Of a stretch of 64,000 bases of DNA, positions 26,849-37,994 are shown in pieces. Every line of letters starts with the position of its first letter. Position 1 is the first letter of the stretch. The notes under the pieces are model-generated. The model searched no databases and had not been told where the DNA came from. It was given only the letters and a program-made list of their open reading frames with translations. Source of the stretch: Hybos culiciformis (taxonomy: Eukaryota; Arthropoda; Insecta; Diptera; Hybotidae); contig OZ023274.1 in assembly GCA_964007475.1 (NCBI GenBank), positions 91,783,213 through 91,847,212 of the forward strand, in the 5' to 3' direction. The position numbers were made by a program, and so were the translations under genes.

Positions 26849-26990
26849 ACTGCTTTTCAGCTTTTATATACTATCAAAATATTTACGCTTTTTATACTGC
26901 TTTTCGCTCGAAGGCTTTCCAGGGGCATAAGTGAACGAAATGTGAAAGACAAGCCCCGCAGACCAACTGCGACACTATTGTAATTTTCAA
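26849..26990 (+). repeat. Dispersed repeat, copy B
   Basis: Second copy of the repeat at 22525-22672. The paired ACTGCTTTTC motifs are at 26849 and 26896, the shared 18-bp word is at 26929-26946, and the tail CGACACTATTG matches CGACATTATTG in copy A. Both copies have the same orientation, about 4.3 kb apart. A reading frame crosses it but is not conserved in copy A, so no protein is inferred. Confidence 0.7.
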
Positions 26991-27035
26991 TGTTTTGTGT
27001 TTCACGTATGGATATTTATTTCTTTTTTTTTTCTT

Positions 27036-27067
27036 TTATTTATTTCATTTATTTATTTATTTATTTT
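27036..27067. repeat. (ATTT)n microsatellite
   Basis: A run of ATTT tetramers with one interruption lies between dispersed repeat copy B and the tRNA-like segment. Confidence 0.8.
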
Positions 27068-27070
27068 TGC

Positions 27071-27135
27071 CCTTCTTCGAGATTTGAATCTCGGTGCTGT
27101 CTCTACCATTTCAATCCAAGACTAAACCATTCGAC
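27071..27135 (-). other. tRNA-like segment, possible SINE remnant
   Basis: On the minus strand, TGGTTTAGTCTTGG resembles a polymerase III A box. GATTCAAATC, 25 nt after it, resembles the B box (consensus GGTTCGAATC, two transitions), and the B-box region forms a small CGAGA/TCTCG stem. The space between the boxes is too short for a normal anticodon arm, so it is not a functional tRNA. On the minus strand it is followed by (AAAT)n, as the tail of a tRNA-derived SINE would be. Chance resemblance remains possible. Confidence 0.3.
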
Positions 27136-27783
27136 AATAAAAAAATCATGGATGTAAATAAAATAAAAAAATGTTAATTCTGTAAATCTAACAACAAATA
27201 TTTTAATATAACACTTATTCCCTTTGTACTAAAATCAAACTTTTCGGCATTATACTTTTCCGATTTTAAAACAATTTGTACTTGAAATGATATCGAAAAA
27301 TCATCAATATTAGTTTTTAATTTCTTTCCTATTCTTGTTGCTTTCTTAGTAAAAATACAAGTACTAGTTTAAGATTACCAAACTCATTTACGGGTGTCAG
27401 GCATATTAAATATCACATAAGTTTTCACGGCACTAAATTTAATAAAATCCTGCAGATCATAAATGGTTTTGGATTTTCTATCACACACAAGTAGAAAAGG
27501 ATTAAGAAAATAATGTATTATAATAAAAATGATCATAAAATCAACTATTGATTTATTTCTATTTTTTAACAATCCATGTTTACACATATACGTTCGATTT
27601 CAACTTCGGATGGAGCTTCTTAATAGGCATAAAATGAGTTTTTTAATTATTTCTATCCATAATGCTTATTATAAGTAACATTTTTTTGCTTTTTATTTGT
27701 TCTAAAAATGTATTAAACGAAACTATAACGAAATTATAAATATAATATGAATAAGCATGGAATAAAATATATTGTTTCAGTGA
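27136..27783. other. AT-rich non-coding stretch
   Basis: I see nothing beyond AT-rich sequence and short chance frames up to the left target duplication of the next hAT element. Confidence 0.65.
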
Positions 27784-27791
27784 GCTGTAAT
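27784..27791. repeat. Left 8-bp target-site duplication (GCTGTAAT)
   Basis: GCTGTAAT abuts the left end CAGTGCCGG of the element at 27792-28367 and is repeated exactly at 28368-28375. Confidence 0.9.
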
Positions 27792-28367
27792 CAGTGCCGG
27801 ATAGAGCATTCACTGGGCCCCTGGGCAAAAGATTCTAAAAAAGTAAATGTAAATATACTGATTAACCGCAAATCCATTGACATTAAATGTGTTATAGCGT
27901 TTCTGCACTGGCAGTATTAATATCGGTTCTTGCGAAAGATGTCTTTCTTTCAGCTCTCTTTCGTCTTTCGCCATATAAAAAAAACACAAGAACCGAAAGA
28001 AAGACTCTTCTAAGTACATATTTTGTCGCTTTGCAGTTTGTAGATTTTTTGTTGTTTTTCTGCCTTAAATTAATTATTTCATGGTGGACTTATTTTTGTC
28101 AAAAAAATAATAACAAACAGAACAATAAATTCATAAGCAATGAAAATTTGTTTTTTTCTGCCAAAAGTAAGTGCAAAGGAAGTGCTTTTGGCAGTGTGTA
28201 CAACTTTTTCAAAAGACTGATTTGAGACGTCTTTGTATTGTCAGTAGAGTAAGAGTATTAAATGTGAAATATGTAATTTTTTATTAGAAATAATTTTAGT
28301 AGAAGTATAATCATTTGGTGGGCCCTGGGCAATTGCCCAAAGTGTCCATATGGGCTAACCGGCACTG
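27792..28367. mobile_element. hAT-type non-autonomous element (576 bp) with intact ends
   Basis: The left end CAGTGCCGG and the right end CCGGCACTG are exact inverted copies. Weaker inverted similarity continues inward through TAG, CAT and the GGGC(A)-rich blocks CTGGGCCCCTGGGCAA and TTGGGCAATTGCCC. Identical 8-bp duplications (GCTGTAAT) flank it. CAGTGCCGG-type ends with an 8-bp duplication are characteristic of hAT transposons. The interior carries several strong inverted repeats (27914-28013 and 28158-28194) but no transposase, so the element depends on a trans-acting source. The longest internal frame, 27887-28225, crosses these palindromes and is not credible as a protein. Confidence 0.92.
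28158..28194. repeat. 10-bp perfect hairpin inside the hAT element
   Basis: CTGCCAAAAG at 28158-28167 and CTTTTGGCAG at 28185-28194 are exact inverted copies separated by 17 nt. Confidence 0.85.
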
Positions 28368-28375
28368 GCTGTAAT
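28368..28375. repeat. Right 8-bp target-site duplication (GCTGTAAT)
   Basis: Exact copy of 27784-27791, directly after the right terminal repeat. Confidence 0.9.
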
Positions 28376-31300
28376 TATTCTCGAAAGCTCCGATGAGAAA
28401 AAATTGCGCCATTGAAGGAAAATTCTGCACAAAAATAAAATGGATACTTATAGCTATAGTTAAAAAATTTTTTAATTGAAACATCTAATTGCAAAAATTG
28501 TAATATTTTACAAAAATTCATAGAAATATTTTTTTTTTCTTTTAATTTTATGTAATGAAAATTTAAGATGATAAATATAATATTTTAAAAATGTAATAGA
28601 AACTTTTATAATTATTATTTATTAACTTTAATAAAGTAAAACAAAAAAAAAAAAAACTTTTATCGCAAAAAAACCAAAAATTATAAAAGAAATATATTTA
28701 AATTAAGAATTATATGCTTTTCACAAAGCTTCATTTATATTATTATACATATATATCTTTTTCATAATAAATTTTCCATCTTATAAAAAATGTTCAGCAA
28801 TTTCTCAAGTGCGGTTAATAGGATGTACTTAAGTTAATTTAAAGAAGAAGCAGAAAAAAAAAAATTAAATAAAATTTTATATTCCACATAGCTGTTAGTA
28901 AAATATAATTTTAAACTTTTTAGTAGCTCTTCTATAGTATACTATCATCATTATATTCTTCTGCTTCTTAATATACATAATATTTAACTATGTTATCAAA
29001 AAAAAAAAAAATTCATAATAAATATAATAAAAAATGATAAATTATTAAAGTTTATTATACCTTTTTGAAATATTAACTTAAGAAGTAAAAAGCTTTTTCT
29101 ATACGGTTCATATAAATTATCTTTTTTTTTTGTATTAAACTTCGCGCATAATATTTTCTCGAGAAAAAAAAAATAAATTTTCATTCAATGTATGTACTAA
29201 AAAGTTAAGATAAATGAAAATTATTCACCGCCATATTAAGAAAATTTCTTTCATAATTTTTTTTTTTGTATAATAATTTCATTTAATAAACAAAAGGAAA
29301 CCTTTTAAGATAATATAAGAATAAAAAAATATATATATTTGGAAGATAAAATTAAAAGATAAATTAAAAAAAAAAGTTAATTTAATGTTGATGGACTGTA
29401 TAGTGAAAATGTAGGGCCAGACAATAATGGACAACTTAATCATCTTCAGCAAACACAGTGTGACCATCTTTTTTTTTATAAGAGTTTAAATTCGTGTGCG
29501 GATCAAATTATGTTGAACCCAATTTTTGCCTGAGTATTAGTTTAGCATGAGTATGAGTTAAACGACGTAAGGAACAGAGTAGTGTATTTTTTAGATGACG
29601 TTTCCTATTAAATTTTTTTGGATTTTATTTAATTATGAATTTTTGATACATATTCATCGTGTTTCAAATTTGCAAGTATAATAATTTTATTTTTTATTCG
29701 ATTCGAGATACTTTGAAGATCGAATATTTTCATTATCTTGCTTTATGCTTGCATATTGCCGTTCGTATGCTGGCTGTATCAATTATTCTCACTGTCATCG
29801 TTACCTTAACTGAAATTGATCGAATTTCGAGAAAGGAATTAAATGATGAAATCAAATGTAATAATCAGATCTGCTCTATATATTCTTAAACAAGTGTATA
29901 ACCGCTTGAAGAATCAAGATTTTCAACAAAAAATGTTTTTCTATCAAATAAAATTTCGATCTTTACTGTCAAAAAAATGTCATTGAAAATTCAAAATTCA
30001 TGTTTAGATCACAGTATTATTTGGTGAGGATCATATTTATGATTCATTCGAATTTTCAATTAGGGATTAAAAAAGTGAGAAATTGGAGAAAATAGTACAG
30101 GATCAAGTACAGGCTTACAACCTTTATTTGTTTGAATATTAAAAGTTTTTGCTTGACAATGCCAGAAGCAGAGTCAATATACGACCATTACGAATAAAAT
30201 TTTTGAAGTCAAAAACCAATCGAGGAAGTTGAAACCAATGAATTAATTTTCTCATAACCTTAAGCCCTTAAATTGTACAGAATTTTCTTTCTCTGTTGAT
30301 ACCAAAACTCCAATACTTTATATTTTTCATTTCAGGATTTAATAAATCAGAAATTATTTTGTAATTTTTTTTTTTAAATCTTATATTACAAGAAATTAAT
30401 TTTTCTGACAGAATTTAGTTTTATAGAGCTTTCTTTGATATTCAGTTCAACAAACAAGAATATTTTCTCTTTATTTTTATATTTTCTGTTTTTTAGACTT
30501 TTAATCCTTTGAGCCATCTAACTGTACCTTCAACATAGGACAACATATAAAACAAAAATAAGAAATAAGGAATTAAAAAGCATTAAAAATGTTTAAAACA
30601 ATTACTTAGAGAGAAAAAACAAAAAAAAAACAATTTTTTAAAAGAATTAAGAAATTTCTGTTCAAATAAATAAATAAAAATATTAAGATTTTTTTTTTTT
30701 TATTTTCCTTTAAAAAAGATACTTTTTTTTTAACAAAAAAAAAAAATAAAATAAATAAAAATAAAAAATACAAAAAACATTATTTTATTTGTAAAAAAAA
30801 AACTAAATAAATTAAAATAAAAAAAAAATTGCAACAATTTTAATAAGCTACATTTGTTTTTATTTATTTTTCTTATTATTATTATTATTATTTTTTTTAA
30901 ATATTTTATATTTTTCTAAACTTTAGCCCAATCATCACCATAGTTGGGCGGAGCTTTTGAAAAATACATATTAAAAAAATTTATATATTATTCTTATTAT
31001 TATTATTATTATTCTCATTCTTATTATTATTATTATTAATAAAATTCTATCTTTATATATATCTGTTTTTGTATCTTCTTCTTATGTTTCTTAAAAATTA
31101 TATAAAAAAAAAAGGTTTTTTGTTCTTTAAATACGAATAAAACATTAAAGAAAAAAAAACAAATTGAATAAAGCAAAGATACAGATAAACATGGGGATAT
31201 AACTTGTTAAAAATGTGTAGGTACCATCTCCCCACTTTCATATGATTTGTTTTTTTTTTTTTTTATTTTTACTTTTTTTTTTTGTTTTTCATCACAGAAA

Positions 31301-33700
31301 AAATATTATAGAAAGAGTATAAAAATTGTGTTTTTTCCTTTCTTTTTTTGTTTTTTATATATAACATAAAGCTCCCCACATACAAAATTATTAATGTTTT
31401 GTGCAAATGAAAAAAAACATAAAATATACATTTAAATTTTTTTTTTTAAATAATTTTTACAAGTGCATATTTTTTTTTTTATAATCGCTGTTTAGTATAA
31501 TAAAAATAAAATTTTTAAATGAAACCTATTAAATTGATATACCTTTCATATATATTTAAATTTTTTTATGTTAATTTTAATTTGGAAGAAGCTTAATTAT
31601 TTTATTTTAAATAAAAAATTATTTAAATTTGTGTGTCAATTAATGTGTGTCGGCTCTAGTTCAAGGCAGGGAACATGAATTGGAATATACTGCGCCGTAA
31701 GAGGTTAAAGTTTATACTAAGCAGCATTAAATGTTGATTTAAAAATGGCAGATATCTGTTTGAGTCTTTGCCAATTTAGTTTTGAAATATATAAATTATG
31801 TGCAAATCCATTAACCAAAAAAGAAAAACAGGGCATCTTTGATCTGCTCTAAGAATTTATATATAAATTGAAACTAAATACTCGAAAAAATTAATTTAAA
31901 CAATTTTATTTAACATGATTTTCATATAAGTTCTAAATTTTCATAGTTTTTTAAAATTTTCCAATAGTTTATCTTATTATTTCAATTATTTTCCAATTAC
32001 TGACAAAATATCATTTATATTACTATCTTATCATGAAAGTATATTATGATAAAAATTTGGCCTTGTAAATCATTATTAAAGACGGCCGCTTTCTTTGCTA
32101 GTTAAAGAAAAATCTAAATAGAAAATATGAGTAAGATCAAAAAACTTGAAAAATATATAGAGCGATAGGTTTTTGAACTCATTATATTGTTCTTCATAAT
32201 ATATATAGATATTTAACATTAAATCTAAAATTTTGTAATCTATTCATCTATGTAAAAAATTTATTTGTATTTGATTATATTTTGAATATCCAATAAAAAC
32301 AATACATTTTAAAGAATATCAAGAACAGAAAAATTCAATTAAATTCAAACAGAAAATTTTTAGCTCATTCAGGCTTTTGTCACAACACGGAATTGTTATA
32401 GTCATTTTAAGCTGAAAAATAACTTCGAATGAAAATTGCTAAACCGTTTGTGTATAATAATGTAAATGAATCTTAATTTATTAGCAAAAAATATGCTAAT
32501 TTTTATATGCTTATGCTTTTTTTTTGTATGAAAAAAGAAAAAAAAATATGCATATTTTTGTGTGTACATAATCAAGTTTTACATAAAGTGAGACCTTAGA
32601 AAATGTTCCCCACCCAAAAAAATTTCGTAAATTGGGAATTTTTATGGATAGGGTTGGCTAATACGTACAAATAATATAATTTTAATCATAAATATCATGT
32701 ATTGCGCGCGCATAATCTTATGTTAATAAAAGAAAAACATACATAATTATGTCATATATTTTTTTTATATTTTTTTTTTATACTCGAAGGATAAGTTCAT
32801 TTAAATTTATTTTCATTTTATAATAAAATTATTATTGTAGCAATACAATCATATATATTTTCAAGGAATTTGATCTCATTGGGAGGTCTATGTGAAATAG
32901 TTGCAATGAAATTTATTTATGTGTACACCATGCTATTTCAATAATCATATTATTTTGTTTAGAAGTTCCTATTAGGTAGAAGAATAAAACGATTTTTATA
33001 GCGATAAAACAATTTGTAATATTTACCTAAACTTTAAGTTAATTCAGATTTTTTAGAAGTTCAAGTCAAGTCTTAAAAGTTAAAAGTTAAAATCTATATA
33101 ACATTAATAACTTAGTAGAGTTCTACTAGACATTCAATAACTTTTTTTGAGGTATAATAGCTTTGATAAACATAATACATATTACAATCGCTGGCATAAA
33201 TGATTACAAGGTTGGTATAGGTCCGCTCCGTTAAATAATTTATTTCTAATAAAATTCTCTCTCAAGGCCCATGAATCAGATTTTAACCTAAGAAATTCAT
33301 ATTTGCCCTAGTTTTCTATTTAATTTTTAAAATAAATTTTATCTAAAGACTAATAACAAGACCCAACCTCTTAATAAAAAAAAAAAACAAATTTTCACTT
33401 TAAAAAAAATAAACCATATTATTTTTAATTTAAATTCCATTGCTGTCGGCTTTTTCATTTTTTTCATATTTTAAAAACATATTTTTACATTAGCATTTTA
33501 TAATATTTTTTTTTTTTTTTTTTTTTAGCTTAATATACCTATATTCCCCTTTCCCAGACACCTACAAACAAAAAATAATTTTTTTATTACATTTTTATAT
33601 AAAAAGTATTTTAATTTTTTTTTTTAATACCGGATAAAAAGATAACAAATAAATATAGAGATTAGATTTTTTGTAAACATTGCAACACCATCAAATAAAT
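28376..33700. other. AT-rich non-coding stretch
   Basis: No gene is called. A plus-strand frame at 29659-29889 (76 codons) has somewhat more varied codons than the background and a hydrophobic segment followed by EIDRISRKELNDEI. It starts at GTG, has no clear splice sites, and may be chance or a decayed gene. (TTA)n microsatellites at 30873-30892 and 30994-31039 and a 21-T run at 33506-33526 are the other notable content. Confidence 0.55.
30994..31039. repeat. (TTA)n microsatellite
   Basis: Two TTATTATTA runs are separated by TTCTCATTC. A shorter run of the same unit lies at 30873-30892. Confidence 0.85.
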
Positions 33701-33705
33701 ATCTC

Positions 33706-33717
33706 TCAGTAGTCAGT
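33706..33717 (+). promoter_or_regulatory. Candidate initiator (two TCAGT motifs)
   Basis: TCAGT at 33706-33710 and again at 33713-33717 matches the core of the arthropod initiator (TCAGTY). No TATA box lies about 30 bp upstream, and no clear downstream promoter element is seen. Its significance comes from a GTAAGT donor about 50 bp downstream. Confidence 0.35.
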
Positions 33718-33757
33718 AGTTTCTTCTCCTTAACTTCGAACTACAAATACACAAATA
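33708..33757 (+). other. Candidate non-coding first exon (5' UTR)
   Basis: About 50 nt run from an arthropod-type initiator to a perfect GTAAGT donor at 33758-33763. The segment has no ATG, is pyrimidine-rich and then A/C-rich (TTTCTTCTCCTTAACTTCG), and is less AT-biased than its surroundings. These are the usual features of an insect untranslated leader exon. Its likely partner is the plus-strand coding start at 37929, about 4 kb downstream. Transcription is inferred only, and the donor could be a chance match in an AT-rich region. Confidence 0.35.
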
Positions 33758-33763
33758 GTAAGT

Positions 33764-36101
33764 ATAAATTTTTAGTCTCATTAAAAACATATTCCCCTTA
33801 TTATTTTATCCATCAGATAGATTTCCCCTTTAAAAAAAAATTCTCTTCTTCATCATGAACATAAAAATGTTTGATTGAAAATAATATTATGTGACGGAAA
33901 ACTCTTGAAAAAGAAAAATTGAATTTAATTTTTTTTTTTCAAGCAAAAACAAAATATGAAAATTTAATAATTCTCAAATTCTCTGAGAAAAAAATGTTCG
34001 AATTATTTGTTTGTTTGTGTTTTTTGGTTCGCATACAAAAAACATTTTTTTGTAAACATTATATTAAAAGTTTAGCAAAAAAGTAAAAAAAAAAAAAATT
34101 CGCAAAATATCGCTCTGATGGATAAAATTCTGTATATAACCAAAAAGATAAAAATGCTTCTTTTTTTGTTTTTGAATAATATCTTTCTTCTTTTTTATTT
34201 AGAATTTTTGTTTTTTTGTTTTATATTTTGTAAATAGAACCTATTTTTTTTATGTCAGTTTTTTAATAAGACAAGTTTAGTACAGAATATGATAACGGAA
34301 CAGGTTAATAAAAATAACAATGTACTAAAAGTACGCGGGTTACAAAAAAATAAAATAAAATATATAAATTCATAATTTTGTTTTAAATAATAATTTTTTA
34401 ATTTTAATTTTTATTTTTGAAGGAATAAAAAGTTTTTGCTGTCTGATAAAAATTACGATAAAAAAAAGAAGTTTTTTTTTAACTTATTCACATTTATGTT
34501 CTTTATTTGGTACAAAAAAAAAAAATAAAAAAAAAAAATAAACATTCTTTTTTTTTTGTGTATTAGAATTTTTGTGTAATTTCAGTTTTGTCACAATAAT
34601 CGGTGTGATTAGACCTATGTATTTATTATTTTAATTTCATTTTTATTTTTTGTAATAAAATTTTCTAAATGATCGTGTATTTAGCGCGGTAAAAATAAAT
34701 ATATGAAATTTAAATTGAAGAATAAAAAAAAAAGTAAGTTTTTTTGGGAAAATAAAAATTTGGACTTGATTTTTTGAAAATGATGTGAAAAAAAAAATAA
34801 AAATGAAAATTAAAACAAATGAAAAACAATAAATTTTAATTAAAAATTGGTATATTAATTAATTTTTTAATTAATTTTTTTTTATAGCTGAAATTAAAAT
34901 CGTAGATGCAGAAAGTAAGTTAAAGGAAAAGAAAAATCTATATAGGAAAAATAAAATTGAAGTGAATCTGAAAATTTTTCAAATATAGAAAGATAGGGAA
35001 ACCAGTTTAATAAAGCGTGACGAGGTGTTTTCGCGAGAAGTTAAGATCAGAGTTAAAATAAAAGATCAGATAGTTTGAGATAGTTTGGTACTGGAAAAAA
35101 GTTTTGGGAAATTATGGGAATTTATGGTTAGAGTTGTAAATCTAAAAATGAAAGCTTGATTGTTTTTTTTTTTTAAGAAACAGCGTTTTTTTTTTAAGTA
35201 AAGTATATGTTCAAATGAAATTCATCTTGAAACTTAATTCAATTGAAAATAGTTAAGAAAGATACTCAGAGGAAGATATGTATGTATTAACAGGCCTGTA
35301 GAAATATTTCAAAAACGGAACTTGTATCTGTTAGGTGAGGAACTAGTTATTACTCAACATATAAAACTATAATTCAAAAAAGTTGTTCCAGTGTAGATTT
35401 CACTGACAGTTCTGTACAACGAGCGATATTCTTTTTATAACCCTCTAAATTGGTTCCGTAAATCGTTTTTTACGTTACTCCAATGAATGAACTTATTATT
35501 TCTTAAAAAAAAAATGTAAAAAAAATTTTACATGAAGAAAGTTGAAAATTAATCCTATGTGTTAGTTTTAACCAATTATCATTTTATTTTACTTACTTAC
35601 ATCATTCACATTGACACCACCTTTCAGTCAAATGCAAATTTTTTCGATTTACATCAAAGAAAATTAATTAATTTTATTTTTTATTTTTTATAAATTGAAA
35701 ATTAAATTTAAAGCAAAAAAAAAATTAAAAATTTGTTCAAAAATTAATTTACTATGTCTTCTCTCTAATATTCAATTGTCAATTTATGTGCAGCAATAAT
35801 AAAGCAGGTGTTTTTGTAATATCATTTCTACGGTCATATAATAAGGATAATTGTTTGGAAAAAATGTTTTGTACAGAAAAAGACAAAAATTTAATGTGGA
35901 AAAAACAATACCACTTTCATTTACCACGATAATTAATTTTTTATTTTTATTTTTTTTTACTGTTTTATAGTAATTATTTAAGAATTTTGAATTAAAGAAC
36001 TAATTTTTTTTTTTTTTTTTGGAAATTAAATGTTATTTTCATGTTTTATTTTTTTTGTAAGATGCTATCTCTAAATTATCTTCAATTTTAATATTATTTA
36101 G
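33764..36101. other. AT-rich probable intron or intergenic stretch
   Basis: No reading frame of note. It contains the candidate 27-nt exon at 34888-34914, listed separately. If the first exon at 33708 is real, this is intronic. Confidence 0.55.
34888..34914 (+). other. Candidate 27-nt micro-exon
   Basis: A long polypyrimidine tract ending TTTTTTTTTATAG is followed by 27 nt and then a perfect GTAAGT donor at 34915-34920. The length is a multiple of three. In phase 1 the exon is open and reads EIKIVDAE; the other two phases contain stop codons. It could be a coding cassette micro-exon or part of a 5' UTR. No neighbouring exon in a compatible phase was found, so coding status is unproven. Confidence 0.25.
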
Positions 36102-36124
36102 GCCGATAAAAAAAAATAAAAATT

Positions 36125-36247
36125 ATGTCATCGTACTCGGGTGAAAATTATGAAGATTATTTATTGCAACTGGATTGTGCACAATTAAGCTTTATGAAAA
36201 TTGAACGATCAATAATATTAATTTATAATAATTTGGCTTTTCCCTGA
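36125..36247 (+). CDS. Possible short reading frame or alternative first coding exon (40 codons)
   Basis: The ATG at 36125 opens a frame beginning MSSYSGENYEDYLLQLDCAQ and ending at TGA 36245-36247. The first half uses non-AT codons (TCG, TAC, GGT, CTG, TGT, GCA), unlike background frames. An acceptor-like TTATTTAG ends at 36101, 23 nt before the ATG. A possible donor, CGG|GTGAAA, lies within the sixth codon, so only the first few codons might be used. It is on the same strand and 1.8 kb upstream of the better exon at 37929, so it could be an alternative start of the same gene or a small peptide. I do not recognise the sequence. Chance is a serious alternative. Confidence 0.22.
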   Translation: MSSYSGENYEDYLLQLDCAQLSFMKIERSIILIYNNLAFP

Positions 36248-37928
36248 TTGAATTTACTGATATAGAATTTTTCCAACTCATAAGTTTTACATCGAATCAT
36301 AAAGTTTTGTTTTAGTTGTTAAAAAAAGCTAATAGAATAAATGTTAAAAAAAAATTCAAAATTTGGGAGTAATAAATATGATCACTAAAATATTGTTCCG
36401 AGCCATAAAAATAGTTGAACACTCTTAAATAAATATATAAAGATATTCAGAGTAAATATTAATTGTTTTGTCTAGATATCAGATCTAGAAACGGAATCTA
36501 ATTGTTTTTTTTTTTACGAATAATTGAAATATTTTTAAATTTTAATTAACTTTAACTCTTATCGGTCAATTTTATAATATAAAATAATATATCCAATAAT
36601 TTTCCGGTTAGACCACAAATATATTCAACTATTTCTTAATACTCTGAATGCTCTTAATTCTCTTCCTAACTATTCCTTAATACTCTTATACACATTTTTA
36701 ATTCCAAATTTAAACTAACTCAAAATATTTAACAACCTAACAAATTTTAAAAATCTCATAAAATAACTATATAAATTAGAAACAAAAATTGTGATAATTT
36801 TTGTTATGAAAAAATAAATAAATAAATAAACCCCTGATTACAATTTCAAAATTAAGTTAGAAACGGTTTTAAAAAACTAAATTTCAAAAATTAATTATTA
36901 AAATTTGTAAGCATTTTGTTAAACTTAAAATTATTTACAGTTTTTATCGTTCAATCAATAAAAACTAAAAGTATATTAATTAATATTAGCCTTATTTGTT
37001 AAAAAAAACATTTTGTTACACAAAATTATACCGAAAAATTGAAAAAATCTTAAAATTAGCACTGTGTAACCTCGACTGTAACACTTTTATTTATTTATTT
37101 TATTTTGACTTATTAAAAATATTATACTTTTTTTTTTTTTCATAATATCTAAGTACTAGAAAATATTTTTATTTATTTTTTTTTAATATTGTTACCTTAT
37201 TAATATTATTATTATAATGAATATTATTATATGTTGTAATGAAATAACATAATAAATTTAGTTACTAAGAAAAAAAAAATAAATAAATAAACAATTTAAC
37301 AAAAAATAATAAACAAAAATTTTCATATAAGTAATTATAAGGTTTTTTTTTTCTTTTTGACAGAAAAATATAATGCCAACAAACATATGAAATTATTTGT
37401 TATATTCTTAATATAATTTACCGTGATATCACTAAAATCTTAATAATATAATAAAAAAAATTATTACAAAAAATTAAAGTGTGAATAATTTTACTCATAT
37501 GTGTAAAAAAAAAAAGTAAAAAATATAAATTTATTATAAATAAAATTTAGATTTTATTTAAGAAAGAGTTAAAAAAAAAAATACTTAAATAATAATTTTT
37601 TGCTTCCAATGTTAATAAATATAAATTTCTATATTATCTACATATTAACTGGAAAGATTTTTAATTTTTAATAACATTATAAATAAAAGCATAATAATAA
37701 TTTCATAAAAAAAAAATAAGAAAAAAATTATGTACAGAAAAGCGTAATAATAATAATTAAGAAAAAAATAAAATTGTACTTCTTAAATAATGTTATTAAG
37801 AAAAATTTATTTAAAGTAATTTTCTTTTTTTTTTATACTTTCCCAAAGCGGGAAAAGTTAAAAAATAAATTAAAAAAGGCAGAAAAAAAAAAACGGAAAT
37901 TAATAGTTTTGGTTTTTTAAAGAAAAAA
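36248..37928. other. AT-rich leader or intron stretch
   Basis: No reading frame of note. It contains (AAAT)n near 36815-36832 and many AT homopolymers. The last part, before the ATG at 37929, is A-rich, as expected of a 5' UTR. An acceptor-like TTTTTTAAAG ends seven bases before the ATG. Confidence 0.55.
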
Positions 37929-37994
37929 ATGGATTTTCAAAGTGCTATGGAAACATTTGCAGAAGCTTGGGTTGCGGCCAATGCTGGACAACAA
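37929..37994 (+). CDS. First coding exon of an unrecognised protein (22 codons)
   Basis: The ATG at 37929 lies in an A-rich context (AAAAAAATGG) close to the insect translation-start consensus. It opens a frame beginning MDFQSAMETFAEAWV and continuing into VAANAGQQ. Its codons (GCT, GAA, ACA, GCA, TGG, GCG, GCC, GGA) contrast sharply with the surrounding AT-only sequence. Immediately after codon 22 comes GTTAGT, a good 5' splice site, giving a phase-0 exon. Unspliced, the frame would stop about 13 codons later in AT-rich sequence. The peptide is amphipathic and Ala/Glu-rich, with no signal peptide or known motif. No compatible second exon was found downstream in this window, so the gene probably has a first intron longer than 26 kb. 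Regulation and function are unknown. I could not assign a family; short isoform-specific N-termini of this kind occur in large regulatory genes, but that is only analogy. Confidence 0.62.

Noticed and set aside
27887..28225. 112-codon frame as a possible transposase
   Set aside because: It lies inside the hAT element but crosses its palindromes and shows no transposase-like motifs. The element is far too short to be autonomous.
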